Assembly: GCA_027031935.1 (NCBI GenBank)
Contig: JALVPF010000346.1
Coordinates: forward strand, 1 to 33,182
Direction of reading: 5' to 3'
DNA from: Myxococcales bacterium
GTDB taxonomy: Bacteria; Myxococcota; B64-G9
Length of the DNA: 33,182 nt
Shown here: positions 8,885-17,900 of the stretch, piece by piece
Layout: each line of letters starts with the position of its first letter
How positions within the stretch are numbered: position 1 is the stretch's first letter
Position numbers and translations under genes: made by a program
The notes under the pieces: model-generated
What the model was told of the DNA's origin: nothing
Seen by the model: the letters and a program-made list of their open reading frames with translations, nothing else
The model's database searches: none

Positions 8885-10276
8885 TCACTGCAAGTCCATG
8901 CAGCATCTGGTGCCTAAGTCTGCGGAAGTAAGATCCTTTCGATAGTTTTCAAAATCTTTCACGATGTTCGGGTTGCAGTTGGTGGATCGATCTATGAAAA
9001 ATGGATCCAAGCCCCTGGGACATGTCGTGCAATCCAGTCCGTCATCGCAAATGAGGCATGCATAGGATCCGCCACCTACCTGAGCGCTGATAGGTCCGAA
9101 CTTTCCATCGTTTACCAGCCATTCGTTCAGGTTTCCACTCATGTCGTAACATCCATAGTCATTGACACAGCTTTCATAAGATCCGGTAGGCGCAACCTCT
9201 GATGGTTCGAGCCAGCCCTCGTTGCATATTCCCGGTATGAAGTTGGTTCCATATGGATATGCGGTCAGAGCCGCACCGGAACATGCGGCCTGAAATTCTT
9301 CGGCTGTGCACAGCCGCTTGCCCTGTGCTTCACAGGCCCACTGGGCCCGGTACCAGCTCATGAAACCGGATGGAATGATTCCCGGCAAGGAGCATGCATA
9401 GAGTTCTACGGTGTGCGTTCCCTGCCCTGGAAAGCCTGCTGGATAGTCGTCCTGATGCTCACCAAACCTGGTTCCTGTGCAATCTGGGTTTTCAAAAACA
9501 GTAGTCTCGTAGGCGTCTATGGCAAAGTAGGTGCCATCATGCATTTGTGCCTTAACCATTATTCCGCCCGGTTCGTCTACGACTCCGCTGCAGTTATTGT
9601 CCACGCCGTCATTGGCATGGTCGCCTGACTCTCCAATGGGTACCACATGGGCATCTTCATCCGTAAGTCCATCACAGTCTTCGTCCTGTTGATCGCACTT
9701 TTCATCCTTGTCTTTTCTGTACGATGGCCCATAGTCACATTCGGTCCATTGTCCGTTTTTGCATGTCTGCACCGAGCCTTCACAGACTCCCTGTGTGAGG
9801 GGACATGGCCGTTGCTGTGCATCTTCATCGGTCTGCCCGTCGCAATCGTCATCCATGTTGTCACAGGTGCTGTCATCTTCCGAGGGCATCATCCCATTGC
9901 AAAGCACATGCGTTCCGTCATCAGAGCAGATGAAGATTCCTGCCGGACATTGACCGTTTGAACACTCCTGGCCGAGGTCCGGGAAGTCTTCGTCGGTGCT
10001 ACCATCACAGTCGTTGTCCACACCATCGCATGCCTCTACTCCACCATTTGTCTTGGCACATCCCCTTTCGCATTTACCCCTGGTGGTGCAGTGGAAACCT
10101 TCAGGGCATTGACTGTCATAAGTACAATCGAAGATGCACTTACCCTTCAGACAGTATCGACCATTGGGACATTGGGCATCGTTTGAGCATTCAGGCGCTT
10201 CTTCGCCGGAGCAGGCAGCAAGCCCTGGTAAAATGATTGCCATGAAAACAAGCGATAAACGAAAAACTCTTAGCAT
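8885..10276 (-). CDS. MopE-type metal-binding lipoprotein with SUMF1-like C-terminal domain
   Basis: The start is placed at ATG 10276 because GGAG lies 6-7 nt upstream and a lipoprotein signal follows directly (lipobox LAAC). An in-frame ATG at 10309 falls inside an inverted repeat and is less likely. The 463-residue product has two EGF-like Cys motifs (C-x-x-D-x-Q-C-P), then four MopE-like calcium-binding motifs of the DGVDNDCDGxxDE type (about residues 75-230). The C-terminal domain (about 240-463) looks like the formylglycine-generating-enzyme/SUMF1 fold: W-x-x-A-x-W-A-C-x-x-x-G-K-R-L-C-T-A-E-E-F and DMSGNLNEW. SUMF1-like domains on lipoproteins are often non-catalytic binding domains. Both motif families are frequent in Myxococcota. 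Confidence 0.85.
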   Translation of the reverse strand: MLRVFRLSLVFMAIILPGLAACSGEEAPECSNDAQCPNGRYCLKGKCIFDCTYDSQCPEGFHCTTRGKCERGCAKTNGGVEACDGVDNDCDGSTDEDFPDLGQECSNGQCPAGIFICSDDGTHVLCNGMMPSEDDSTCDNMDDDCDGQTDEDAQQRPCPLTQGVCEGSVQTCKNGQWTECDYGPSYRKDKDEKCDQQDEDCDGLTDEDAHVVPIGESGDHANDGVDNNCSGVVDEPGGIMVKAQMHDGTYFAIDAYETTVFENPDCTGTRFGEHQDDYPAGFPGQGTHTVELYACSLPGIIPSGFMSWYRAQWACEAQGKRLCTAEEFQAACSGAALTAYPYGTNFIPGICNEGWLEPSEVAPTGSYESCVNDYGCYDMSGNLNEWLVNDGKFGPISAQVGGGSYACLICDDGLDCTTCPRGLDPFFIDRSTNCNPNIVKDFENYRKDLTSADLGTRCCMDLQ

Positions 10277-10300
10277 GTCATCTCCAAGCTTTTTGGGATA

Positions 10301-10322
10301 TTTTGGCATAAAATTGCCAAAA
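10301..10322. promoter_or_regulatory. perfect inverted repeat TTTTGGCA-N6-TGCCAAAA
   Basis: Eight-base perfect arms with a 6-bp spacer sit 25 bp upstream of the chosen start of the MopE/SUMF1 gene, in the gap shared with the divergent 10445 gene. It is a plausible operator or 5'-UTR hairpin. Its presence argues against the upstream ATG at 10309 as the start. Confidence 0.5.
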
Positions 10323-10444
10323 GGTCTAAGGGGGAGAATAATCGCGAACTTTTTCCGCTTGAGTCTAAAAGCCTGTTTTAGTTTCGTACGATTTATGTTA
10401 AAAATAATATATTTGATAACCCTTATAAAAAAATGGTGAGAAAA

Positions 10445-10822
10445 ATGCCGAATGATGTGTCAGACGAGATTTTGTTTTACGAAGAACATGCATCGGCCCA
10501 ATCATTGAAAAGCACCTGGACACGACTGGCAAGCACATATGGGTGCATTGAAGTGACTTTGACCAAGCAGAGATTGATCATAAAGGCTCACTGGTATGCA
10601 AAGTGGTTGATAAACCTCTTGGCGCTGGATCAATGTCATGAGGTACCCCTTTCCAGAATCAGGGACATCAAGGTAAAGGGAAAATGGCACGCCGGGATTG
10701 GCATCGTGGATGTGCATTTTACAACACCAGAGGGAGATGACCGTATCTTGTCCCTCTATCTCAGAAAGCACACGAAGTTTGCAGACGCGGCAAAAGCATT
10801 GTTGTCTGAGCATTCAGCTTAG
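10445..10822 (+). CDS. small cytoplasmic protein, possible bacterial PH-like domain
   Basis: A 125-residue protein starting at ATG 10445 (GGTGAG upstream); an in-frame ATG at 10433 is possible. Alternating hydrophobic strands (CIEVTLTKQRLIIKAHW, IGIVDVHFTTPEGDD) with a C-terminal helix (KFADAAKALLSEH) resemble bacterial PH-like (bPH) domains. This is a fold impression, not a recognised family. It lacks a signal peptide. It is transcribed divergently from the MopE/SUMF1 gene; an AT-rich TAATAT at 10405-10410 could be its -10 box. Confidence 0.6.
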   Translation: MPNDVSDEILFYEEHASAQSLKSTWTRLASTYGCIEVTLTKQRLIIKAHWYAKWLINLLALDQCHEVPLSRIRDIKVKGKWHAGIGIVDVHFTTPEGDDRILSLYLRKHTKFADAAKALLSEHSA

Positions 10823-10909
10823 GATTAAAGGTACCCTTCAATCCCTGGTTTCTCACCCCGTTTGCCATCTCTGTAGCTATGCTGAGGAAACTTTTTCGGT
10901 GAGTTGAGG

Positions 10910-10937
10910 CCTCGGCGTGGTGAATCCACGACTGAGG
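10910..10937. promoter_or_regulatory. imperfect hairpin CCTC..CGTGG-N5-CCACG..GAGG
   Basis: A perfect 5-bp stem (10916-10930) with a second 4-bp stem beyond a small asymmetric internal loop. No T-run follows. It lies in the 234-bp gap between the small PH-like gene and arsR. It could be a transcript structure or a binding site; nothing else is visible in this gap except the arsR promoter. Confidence 0.35.
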
Positions 10938-11021
10938 ACGATTCCTTGCATCTCCCTGATCTCACAAGTGATCTGGAAAATATGATTCCAGGGCTTGGGA
11001 GACTTGGTTTGGCGTTAAGTA

Positions 11022-11050
11022 TTGACAATATGACCAAGTGCTCATAAATA
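11022..11050 (+). promoter_or_regulatory. arsR promoter with embedded inverted repeat, probably leaderless
   Basis: A perfect -35 TTGACA (11022-11027) is followed after exactly 17 bp by TAAATA (11045-11050). The inverted repeat TATGA-N8-TCATA (11029-11033/11042-11046) lies between and across the boxes, where an ArsR autorepressor would bind. The start codon at 11057 is only about 7 nt below the -10 box, so the transcript probably starts at or near the ATG. Confidence 0.55.
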
Positions 11051-11056
11051 TGAAGC

Positions 11057-11359
11057 ATGACAATGGATGAAAAAACACGTCGGGTTTTCAAGAAGCAGGC
11101 CAGGGTGCTCAAGGCCTTGGCCAACGAATCACGTCTCATGATCATCGACAGGTTGTCGTTGGGCGAGTGTTCGGTCGGGCAGTTGACCGAGTTGGTGGGT
11201 TCGGATCAATCGACTGTGTCCAAGCATCTGGCCGTGTTGAGATCCAATGGACTGGTGGAAGATCGTAGAGATGGCAACACGGTCTATTACAAGCTGCTGA
11301 CACCATGCGTGCTGAACTTCTTTTCATGTGCAAGCCAGGTGATCGAAGAAAGAAGTTAA
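11057..11359 (+). CDS. ArsR-family winged-helix transcriptional regulator
   Basis: A 100-residue protein with the ArsR fold: KALANESRLMIIDRLS (helices 1-2), VGQLTELVGSDQSTVSKHLAVLRSNGLV (HTH) and the wing VEDRRDGNTVYYKL. The classical metal-binding ELCVCDL motif is replaced by ECSVGQL (one Cys). Two further Cys occur in the C-terminal helix (TPCVLNFFSC), so a different metal or thiol sensing site is possible. It probably represses its own promoter. No transporter or metal-resistance gene follows; the next gene is convergent, so its target is not evident here. An alternative start is ATG 11063. Confidence 0.88.
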   Translation: MTMDEKTRRVFKKQARVLKALANESRLMIIDRLSLGECSVGQLTELVGSDQSTVSKHLAVLRSNGLVEDRRDGNTVYYKLLTPCVLNFFSCASQVIEERS

Positions 11360-11406
11360 ATTCCGGTCTTGCAATCTGCCGCCTTTGCTCTTCAAAAGTA
11401 TTTTTC

Positions 11407-12735
11407 CTATTTCCGAAAATAATTATCGGCGCTTAACAGGAACTGTGGCAGTGGAATGGTGGGTATACCCTCGATTTGCCCAGGCTTCATCTGCCTTCCT
11501 GTGATCAGGGAGTTGGAGTATTTCTTGATTTGCTTCAGGTCTCGTCTTCTGATCTGGCTTGTCCATTTGACCTCTACGGGGACGAACTCACGGCCCTTGA
11601 CCACTACCAGATCCACCTCGCCATTTGCCTTGATATAATAGACGGGATACCGTCTTGCCAGGTTGGCAGCAACGACTGATTCAACCAAGGCTGCTTTATT
11701 CTGTAGTTTGTGAATGTATCTTTCGCGATACAACCAAGTGCTTACTACTCCCGCAATAAAGGGATCTGCAAAATGGATTTTTCTGGCTTTCCGTGGAAAG
11801 CCTCTCATTTTGTTTTGATCGAAAGCCTCCAAAATGATTATTATATTCATGCGCTGGAGCATGCTACAATAGTCGATGAGGGTATCAGTAGAAATTCCGC
11901 TTGTCCTTTGTGCAAGACGGGTAAATGTTATCTGCGAAGTGACAGTCTCGTTCAAAGCTGCCAGGACTTCTTGGAGATACCTGGTGTTTTTACCTCGTTT
12001 TTCAAAATCCCCTCTAATCCACTGTTCAAAGGTTTGGACGGTAGCATGATCCAGTGAACCTTTTGAGGCAAGATCGTTTATTGCTTTGAGGTATCCTCCA
12101 CAAACGAGATAGCGGTCAAATGCCTGGAAAAGTTTTTCCATGTTGATCTGTTCTGTATTTGTCAACTCCGGAGAGGTCAGTTTGACATACTCTGCAAATG
12201 AAAGAGGATAGATTTCGAAATCGGTTTTTTTTGCATGGCCTCTCCTGCCAGGGAATCTTGCTGATGCCTCCTTCAGGATGACGCTGTCTGAACCTGTCAG
12301 TATGCAAAATCCCTTTCGAAATTTTCCTTCATCTGCCAGCGCTTTTATGGCCCTATCCCATCCACGCACAAAGGTGATTTCATCCAGTATGAGCAAGAAA
12401 ACTTCAGAAGTGGTTTTTTCCAGAAAAGCACGAATTTTGTTTGCAAGTCCATGGTAATCATCAATCATGTCGCAGGGAAGATAGAATACATTTTGTGGGC
12501 TAAATAGCTGTTCTTGCAACAAATGCTTGATAAGCAGTTTTGTGGAAGTACTCTTTCCTATCTGTCTACCCCCGGTCAAAATATATATGCCGGGTGTCGT
12601 CCAATGGATTTCCCGCCACCAGTCAAGAGGATGGACGAACTTGAGATCCTGCAGTTGGCTTAGATGGGGATCCAAGTGAAAATAGGCGGAAACATCTTTC
12701 CAGAATAGATTATGAATTGTATATTCTTCTAACAT
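11407..12735 (-). CDS. AAA-type ATPase with DUF4143 C-terminal domain
   Basis: A 442-residue protein. Walker A is GGRQIGKST (about residues 55-63) and Walker B is VFLLILDEI (about 112-120), followed by an LTGSDS sensor stretch and an SFAEY motif. The C-terminal half (about 190-430) includes a PD-(D/E)XK-like strand pattern GEVDLVVVKGREFVPVEVKW, as in DUF4143 proteins. Family knowledge: these stand-alone ATPases are widespread, mobile in phyletic distribution and poorly understood. Base composition looks more AT-rich than neighbouring genes, consistent with horizontal gain. It is flanked by convergent arsR and preceded by two perfect palindromes. Confidence 0.88.
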   Translation of the reverse strand: MLEEYTIHNLFWKDVSAYFHLDPHLSQLQDLKFVHPLDWWREIHWTTPGIYILTGGRQIGKSTSTKLLIKHLLQEQLFSPQNVFYLPCDMIDDYHGLANKIRAFLEKTTSEVFLLILDEITFVRGWDRAIKALADEGKFRKGFCILTGSDSVILKEASARFPGRRGHAKKTDFEIYPLSFAEYVKLTSPELTNTEQINMEKLFQAFDRYLVCGGYLKAINDLASKGSLDHATVQTFEQWIRGDFEKRGKNTRYLQEVLAALNETVTSQITFTRLAQRTSGISTDTLIDYCSMLQRMNIIIILEAFDQNKMRGFPRKARKIHFADPFIAGVVSTWLYRERYIHKLQNKAALVESVVAANLARRYPVYYIKANGEVDLVVVKGREFVPVEVKWTSQIRRRDLKQIKKYSNSLITGRQMKPGQIEGIPTIPLPQFLLSADNYFRK

Positions 12736-12753
12736 ATCAAGAAGATATCATGA

Positions 12754-12771
12754 TTAGACAAATTTGTCTAA
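12754..12771. promoter_or_regulatory. perfect 18-bp palindrome upstream of the ATPase gene
   Basis: TTAGACAAATTTGTCTAA is fully self-complementary. Together with the palindrome at 12777-12796 it fits TTNGANAAATTTNTCNAA. It lies 19 bp upstream of the ATPase start, overlapping where its promoter must be. The expected role is as operator of an unidentified dimeric regulator. Confidence 0.65.
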
Positions 12772-12776
12772 CTGCA

Positions 12777-12796
12777 ATTCGATAAATTTATCGAAT
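12777..12796. promoter_or_regulatory. perfect 20-bp palindrome upstream of the ATPase gene
   Basis: ATTCGATAAATTTATCGAAT is fully self-complementary and shares the GANAAATTTNTC core with the neighbouring palindrome; the centres are 24 bp apart. The paired arrangement suggests cooperative binding or a recombination/replication-like site. Confidence 0.65.
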
Positions 12797-12814
12797 AGGA
12801 AGAGCCTGAGGCGA

Positions 12815-13609
12815 TTACAGGAGTGATATCTGTCCCAGGGGGGGAAAGCGTTCTGGCTTGTGCTGCTCGATGACTGTCAGTCCGGCACCCAGACCCAACT
12901 CGTCCAGGCCATGTCGAAGTGCTGCCCTGGCCTTGGCTGGAGTGTTGTTTGTGCGCGAAAGATGCATGGCAAAGAGGTGTTTCAGCCTTCCGTTGCCGAT
13001 GTCCCCAAGAAGCTCCACCGTGGCTTCATTGGACATGTGCCCTTGATCCGAAAGGATTCGCTGCTTGAGGTACCAGGGATAGGGTCCATTTTTCAACATG
13101 GTGACATCGTGGTTGGCTTCTATGGCCAAAAATTCGCAATTTTTCAAAGCGGCCTTTGCTTCACTGCTGGCGCAACCAGTGTCGGTCATCACCCCTAATC
13201 TTGTACCGTCAGGGAGGCAAAAGACGAAGCCCACCGGGTCTCGTGCGTCGTGAGAGGTTCTGAACGAGCTTATATTTATCTCTCCCAGCTCGTACCTGTT
13301 TCCAGGATCCATAAATATTTTTTCAGCCTTTGGTCTCTTGCCGAAGTATATGGCTCTGGAAGTCTGTTCCGTGCAAAAGATTTTTCTTTGCTCCTGCCTT
13401 GCTATACCGGCCAGACCCCGAACGTGGTCCTGGTGCTCATGGCTTATTAGCACGTATTCGACCAGGGAGAGATCAAGACCCAGGGATGCAGCCCGCCTGC
13501 CGATCTCCTTTCCGCTGAATCCGCAGTCCAAAAGAATGGCGGTACGGTTCCATTTGATGATGGTGGCATTACCACTCGAACCTGAGCCAAGAAAAAACAG
13601 TTCAAGCAT
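12815..13609 (-). CDS. metallo-beta-lactamase-fold hydrolase, WalJ/YycJ-like
   Basis: A 264-residue cytoplasmic MBL-fold protein. It has the opening GSGSSGNAT, the metal motif SHEHQDH (about residues 56-62), the further metal ligand region TDTG, and a C-terminal MHLSRTNNTP histidine. This combination is typical of the WalJ/YycJ family, whose members are DNA-linked hydrolases or exonuclease-like proteins in Firmicutes; the role here is not established. ATG 13609 follows AGGAGA. A sigma-70-like promoter lies upstream, and the gene is divergent from the PAP2 phosphatase. Confidence 0.88.
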   Translation of the reverse strand: MLELFFLGSGSSGNATIIKWNRTAILLDCGFSGKEIGRRAASLGLDLSLVEYVLISHEHQDHVRGLAGIARQEQRKIFCTEQTSRAIYFGKRPKAEKIFMDPGNRYELGEINISSFRTSHDARDPVGFVFCLPDGTRLGVMTDTGCASSEAKAALKNCEFLAIEANHDVTMLKNGPYPWYLKQRILSDQGHMSNEATVELLGDIGNGRLKHLFAMHLSRTNNTPAKARAALRHGLDELGLGAGLTVIEQHKPERFPPLGQISLL

Positions 13610-13641
13610 CGTGTCTCCTGTCTTGCTACAGACCGATTCAT

Positions 13642-13670
13642 GGTTTATGGAAGCCAGGTGCTGTTGTCAA
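13642..13670 (-). promoter_or_regulatory. candidate promoter of the MBL-fold hydrolase gene
   Basis: On the minus strand TTGACA (13665-13670) and TAAACC (13642-13647) are 17 bp apart, 32 bp upstream of the start codon. Confidence 0.45.
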
Positions 13671-13743
13671 TGTACAAAAAGCTTGAGTACGAATCACGGG
13701 CGTTTTTGTTTATTCTCAGGACAGGGTATGGTAGGGAAAATCC

Positions 13744-14655
13744 ATGAGACACTCCTTTCTTTTCGTGGTGTTTTCTTGCGTGTGGCTCCTTGCTGCGAAG
13801 GATATTTTTGCCAAGGAACAATCCGGGTATAAGCAGGATTCCCGCCTCCATGGTGTCAATGCAAGTCCCTATGACGTGGACTTGGGACTGGATTTGGGCT
13901 TGACCATCGGGGCCATTACAATACTGGGTCTGCCTGACATCATTGGCCATGAGATCATACGCCCCTGGTGTGGGCTGGACTGTGACAAGAACGATATAAA
14001 TTCCATGGATCGACGGGTGGTGGGCAATACCTCGAAATTTGCTGACGTGTTTTCCGATGTGGGGCTGGGGGTCAGCGATGCACTTCCTTTTGTCCTTGGT
14101 ACCTTGGACGTTTTGATTTCACATCCTCCTGACGCCTGGTCCGGCTGGGCAAAGGACACAATGGTGTTGGCAGAGACATTGAGCCTTACACTGGCTTCTA
14201 CAAACCTCATCAAATACGTGGTCAGACGACCCAGGCCGTTTGTATACAGCGATCAAGTGGATGACCAAATCCGCCTGGCACCGGATTCGTCCCTGAGCTT
14301 TCCATCAGGGCATACCTCCAGCTCCTTTGCCATGGCAACGGCATACAGTTTCACCTTCATGCATCGTCACCCCAATACCCCTCTGGTCATACCCGTGTGG
14401 ATCGGTACTCTGGGGCTGGCTGCAGCGGTGGGTGTGGCCCGCACGCAAGCCGGCGAACATTTTTATACAGACGTCATCGCCGGCGCGGTTCTTGGCGCTG
14501 GCATGGGATTGCTGGTTCCATACCTGCATCTGCGCGAAGCGAATTCTTCCGAAAAACAAGGCGATAATGGAAACACAGCTGATAACGGGCCGAAACTTAC
14601 GCTCCTGCCCTTGATTACATCATCAGGTGGTGGGCTAGTCGTTTCTTTTCATTGA
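13744..14655 (+). CDS. PAP2-superfamily phosphatase, exported/membrane
   Basis: A 303-residue protein with a signal sequence (residues about 1-23). The complete acid-phosphatase signature is present: KYVVRRPRP (KX6RP), PSGHTSSSFA, and R-T-x-x-G-E-H-F-Y-T-D (RX5HX3D) on the membrane-facing helices. Family members dephosphorylate lipid phosphates (phosphatidate, undecaprenyl-PP, phosphatidylglycerol-P) in the periplasm or outer membrane; the substrate cannot be told here. Several hydrophobic helices surround the motifs. It is transcribed alone, divergent from the MBL gene. A 96-bp-family repeat lies just downstream of its stop. Confidence 0.9.
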   Translation: MRHSFLFVVFSCVWLLAAKDIFAKEQSGYKQDSRLHGVNASPYDVDLGLDLGLTIGAITILGLPDIIGHEIIRPWCGLDCDKNDINSMDRRVVGNTSKFADVFSDVGLGVSDALPFVLGTLDVLISHPPDAWSGWAKDTMVLAETLSLTLASTNLIKYVVRRPRPFVYSDQVDDQIRLAPDSSLSFPSGHTSSSFAMATAYSFTFMHRHPNTPLVIPVWIGTLGLAAAVGVARTQAGEHFYTDVIAGAVLGAGMGLLVPYLHLREANSSEKQGDNGNTADNGPKLTLLPLITSSGGGLVVSFH

Positions 14656-14709
14656 GTCGTCATGACGCCTTTGGCGTCACCCGCAGATGATGAAAATCAC
14701 CCTGTAGCG

Positions 14710-14802
14710 TGTGGTACGGCCCTGTCTACGGCTGGCTACCCTTGGCTTCTCGGCAAGCTCGAAGCTACGGGCGGCTACGCCTGCCGCGGGCCTGCGAAGA
14801 TG
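14710..14802 (-). repeat. single inverted copy of the 96-bp dispersed repeat
   Basis: Read on the minus strand this matches the unit of the 2647-2890 array over about 90 bp with few differences. Landmarks such as TGTGGTACGGCCCTG, CTACCCTTGGCTTCTCGGC and GCCTGCCGCGGGCCT are shared. It is intergenic, 54 bp after the PAP2 stop. The two sites 12 kb apart define a dispersed, intergenic repeat family. The rest of the 299-bp gap (14656-14954) holds only the inverted repeat at 14878. Confidence 0.85.
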
Positions 14803-14877
14803 CTGCAATTTCAAAAATTTTTGTTGAGTTTTTTCATTGATTTCCTTTGGTCTCAAATTCGTTGATCGTTTGTCGAC

Positions 14878-14900
14878 AATGTGGCAGAGTCTCCCACATT
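14878..14900. promoter_or_regulatory. inverted repeat AATGTGG-N9-CCACATT
   Basis: Perfect 7-bp arms lie upstream of the 14955 lipoprotein gene, next to a TAGAAT (14900-14905) that could serve as a -10 box. Position and symmetry fit an operator. Confidence 0.45.
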
Positions 14901-14954
14901 AGAATGTCTAGGGTATTTTTAGATGAACGAGTCATCAAAGGAGAGGGAGACGAA

Positions 14955-17900
14955 ATGAAAAAAATGTTTAATTTGTTTGGGGTGCTGATAGCTGTGGCAG
15001 CCATTGGTGCTACAGGGTGTTCAGGCAGCACTGTAGACTGTTCCGGTGTTGAAAACACCTGCGAGACTGCTGGAGCGACCCAGTGTTCCACTGACAATCT
15101 CGCTGTCGAGACCTGTGCGCCAAATGCTGATGGGTGCCTGGTGTGGTCCACCGAAGCATGTGGTTCAGGCATGGTATGTGACGCTTCCGGTGATGCTCCA
15201 GGCTGCGTTGTGGGATGTGAACATGAGTGCGATCCCAATGCTTTTCCTGCTTGCAGCTCTGATGGCTCGGCCATAGAGATATGCGTTTTGCAGGAAGATG
15301 GATGTTACGACCTTGTGAGCAATGCCTGCGATGCCGGTCTTGCCTGCGATGACTCGGGTGATGAGCCTGTTTGCTCATGTACCAACGAGTGCGATCCCGT
15401 TGATTATCCTGCTTGCAGCGACAATACCGAGGTGCCGGCCATAGAGACTTGCGAACAGGGTGACGATGGATGTTTTGACCTGGTGGTCACCAACTGCGGT
15501 GAAAACATGGATTGCGACGACTCGGGTGATGAACCAGTGTGCGTCTTGCAATGCGAGAACCAATGCGATCCGGCGGACTACCCGGCGTGCTCGGTTTCCG
15601 GTTTTGCCATCGACACATGCGTGATGGCCGAGAGCGGTTGCTACGAGCTGGTGTCTACCGATTGTGATAGTGGTCAGGCCTGCAATCCTGATACGACAGC
15701 ATGTGAAGCTTCTGGTTGCACCGATGACTGTGATCCTCTGAACTTCCCCGCGTGCAGTGCTGACAGTCTTGCAGTAGAAACCTGCGAACGGCAGGCCGAT
15801 GGTTGCTTCGACCTGGTAACCGCCGCTTGTGAGCACGGGCAGGCCTGTGCTCCTGAGACTGCAACTTGTGAATCCACCGGGTGTAACGATGATTGTGCTC
15901 CAGATGATTACCCTGTGTGCAGCGAAGATAACCTGGCTGTTGTAAGCTGTCAGATGCAGGCAGACGGCTGCTATGATGTGGTGAGCACAGCCTGCGATGC
16001 AAACTATGCATGCGATGCCGATTCGGTCACATGCGAGCTTACTTGCACCGACGATTGTGATCCTGCCGACTACCCTGCGTGCAGCGCCGATGGCTCTGCA
16101 GTGGAAAGCTGCGAGATGCAGGCTGACGGCTGCTATGATGTGCTAAGCGCCCCTTGTGATGCAAACTACTCATGCAACGCCGATTCGGTCACATGCGAGC
16201 CTACTTGCACCGACGACTGTGATCCTGCCGACTACCCTGCGTGCAGCGCAGATAACTCCGCGGTGGAAAGCTGCGAGATACAGGCTGACGGCTGCTATGA
16301 TGTGCTAAGCGCCCCTTGTGATGCAAACTACTCATGCAACGCCGATTCGGTCACATGCGAGCCTACTTGCACCGACGATTGTGATCCTGCCGATTACCCT
16401 GTGTGCAGTGCCGATAACCTGGCAGTGGAGACCTGTGAAGCGCAGGCTGACGGCTGCTACGATGTGATCTCCAGTAGCTGCGATTTTGCCCAGGTTTGTG
16501 ATGATGCCTCTTCTGCCTGTGTTGATGATTCCAGTTGTGAGGATAGAGTTTCTGATGGATCCTTTGAGGGCGGGACCCCTAACGCTGATTGGAATGAGGC
16601 CTCCACTAATTTCGGAACTCCCATTTGCACCGAGGCCGATTGTGGCAATGCAGGTGGAACCATGTTGCCCCGTACCGGGACTTACTATGTCTGGATGGGT
16701 GGAACCGATCAGATTGAGGATGCTCTGGTCAGCCAGGGAGTCCGAATCGCCAATGGTGCCCAGGCCCACCTGAACTTCTATCTGCACATTCCAGCAACAA
16801 TCAGCTCGGACCAGGAAGTGTTCGAGGTCTTGATGGACTCGGATGTGCTTTTTTCCATCAATGGAACCGAGACGGATGCTTATGCCGCCGACTACGTACT
16901 CGTGGATGTGGATGTGAGCAGCTATGCTGACGCGTCTTCCCACCTGTTGACCTTCCACGCCTCGACAATAGGAGCTGTAAACAACGTTGTGACCAATATC
17001 GCTTTGGATGATGTCTCCATCGTGTCCTGCGGCGGCACTTGTGTCAACGAGTGCGACACTCTTGACGAGCTGGCATGCAGTGATGACTTGACCTTGCTCA
17101 ATGTTTGTCAATTGAACAATTCAGACGGTTGCAACGACTGGGTTCTCGATACCAACTGTGCTGCCAATGCTCAGACTTGCGATGACAGCGTCGACCCGGC
17201 TGTCTGCGTTGCCTGCCAGGATGAATGCGCAAGTGATGGTCTGACCAGGTGCAATGGAGCATGGATCGAGACATGTACTGTCGGTGCTGACACCTGTCTC
17301 GATTGGGTGCAGACCACCGACTGTACCGATGTGGGCTACTGTGATGGGTCCAATGACCCTGCGGTCTGTGCACCTTACAACTCCATGGCACCCGGCGACA
17401 ACTGTGATGACGCAGCTTTGTTACCTCTGGATGTTCCCGCATCTCTTCCTGCACAGGATCTGTCCCAGACCACCTGCGGAAGGGGTAATGACTATTCCGA
17501 TACCTGTATGGGGAACTATGATGGCGGTGAGGATATCATTTACCAACTGAATGTAACAGAGCCAGTCGCGATAAATATTTTTATTGATCCCAAAGGTACG
17601 ACATATACGGGCATTGGCGTTGGGCTTGGTTGCCCACTGAGTTCGGACGACTGTGTGTTGGCTGGAGGAGTGAGTTCGTCTTCAGAGCCATACATGACCG
17701 GTTGTTTCCATCTGGAAACCGGGCTGTATAGCGTAATGATCGACACTTGGGCAGCCCCGGATTGCATTCCTGATTTTGATATTGCAGTAGAGCAATGCGA
17801 ATGCGCCGCAGGTGAAACACAGTGCATAGACGGTATGACCGCTGCTGTCTGCAGCCCTACCGGTCAATGGGAAAATACCGCGTGTGACGATGGATGTGCT

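Noticed and set aside
10305-10320. TGGCA...TGCC resembling a sigma-54 promoter upstream of the MopE/SUMF1 gene
   Set aside because: GG to GC distance is 11 instead of 12 bp; the match is a by-product of the perfect inverted repeat 10301-10322.
14662-14865. Short plus-strand frame downstream of the PAP2 gene
   Set aside because: It mostly translates the inverted repeat copy and shows no ribosome site.
14882-14897. TGGCA near the 14955 gene as a -24 box
   Set aside because: No GC at the -12 position; only half of the pattern is present.
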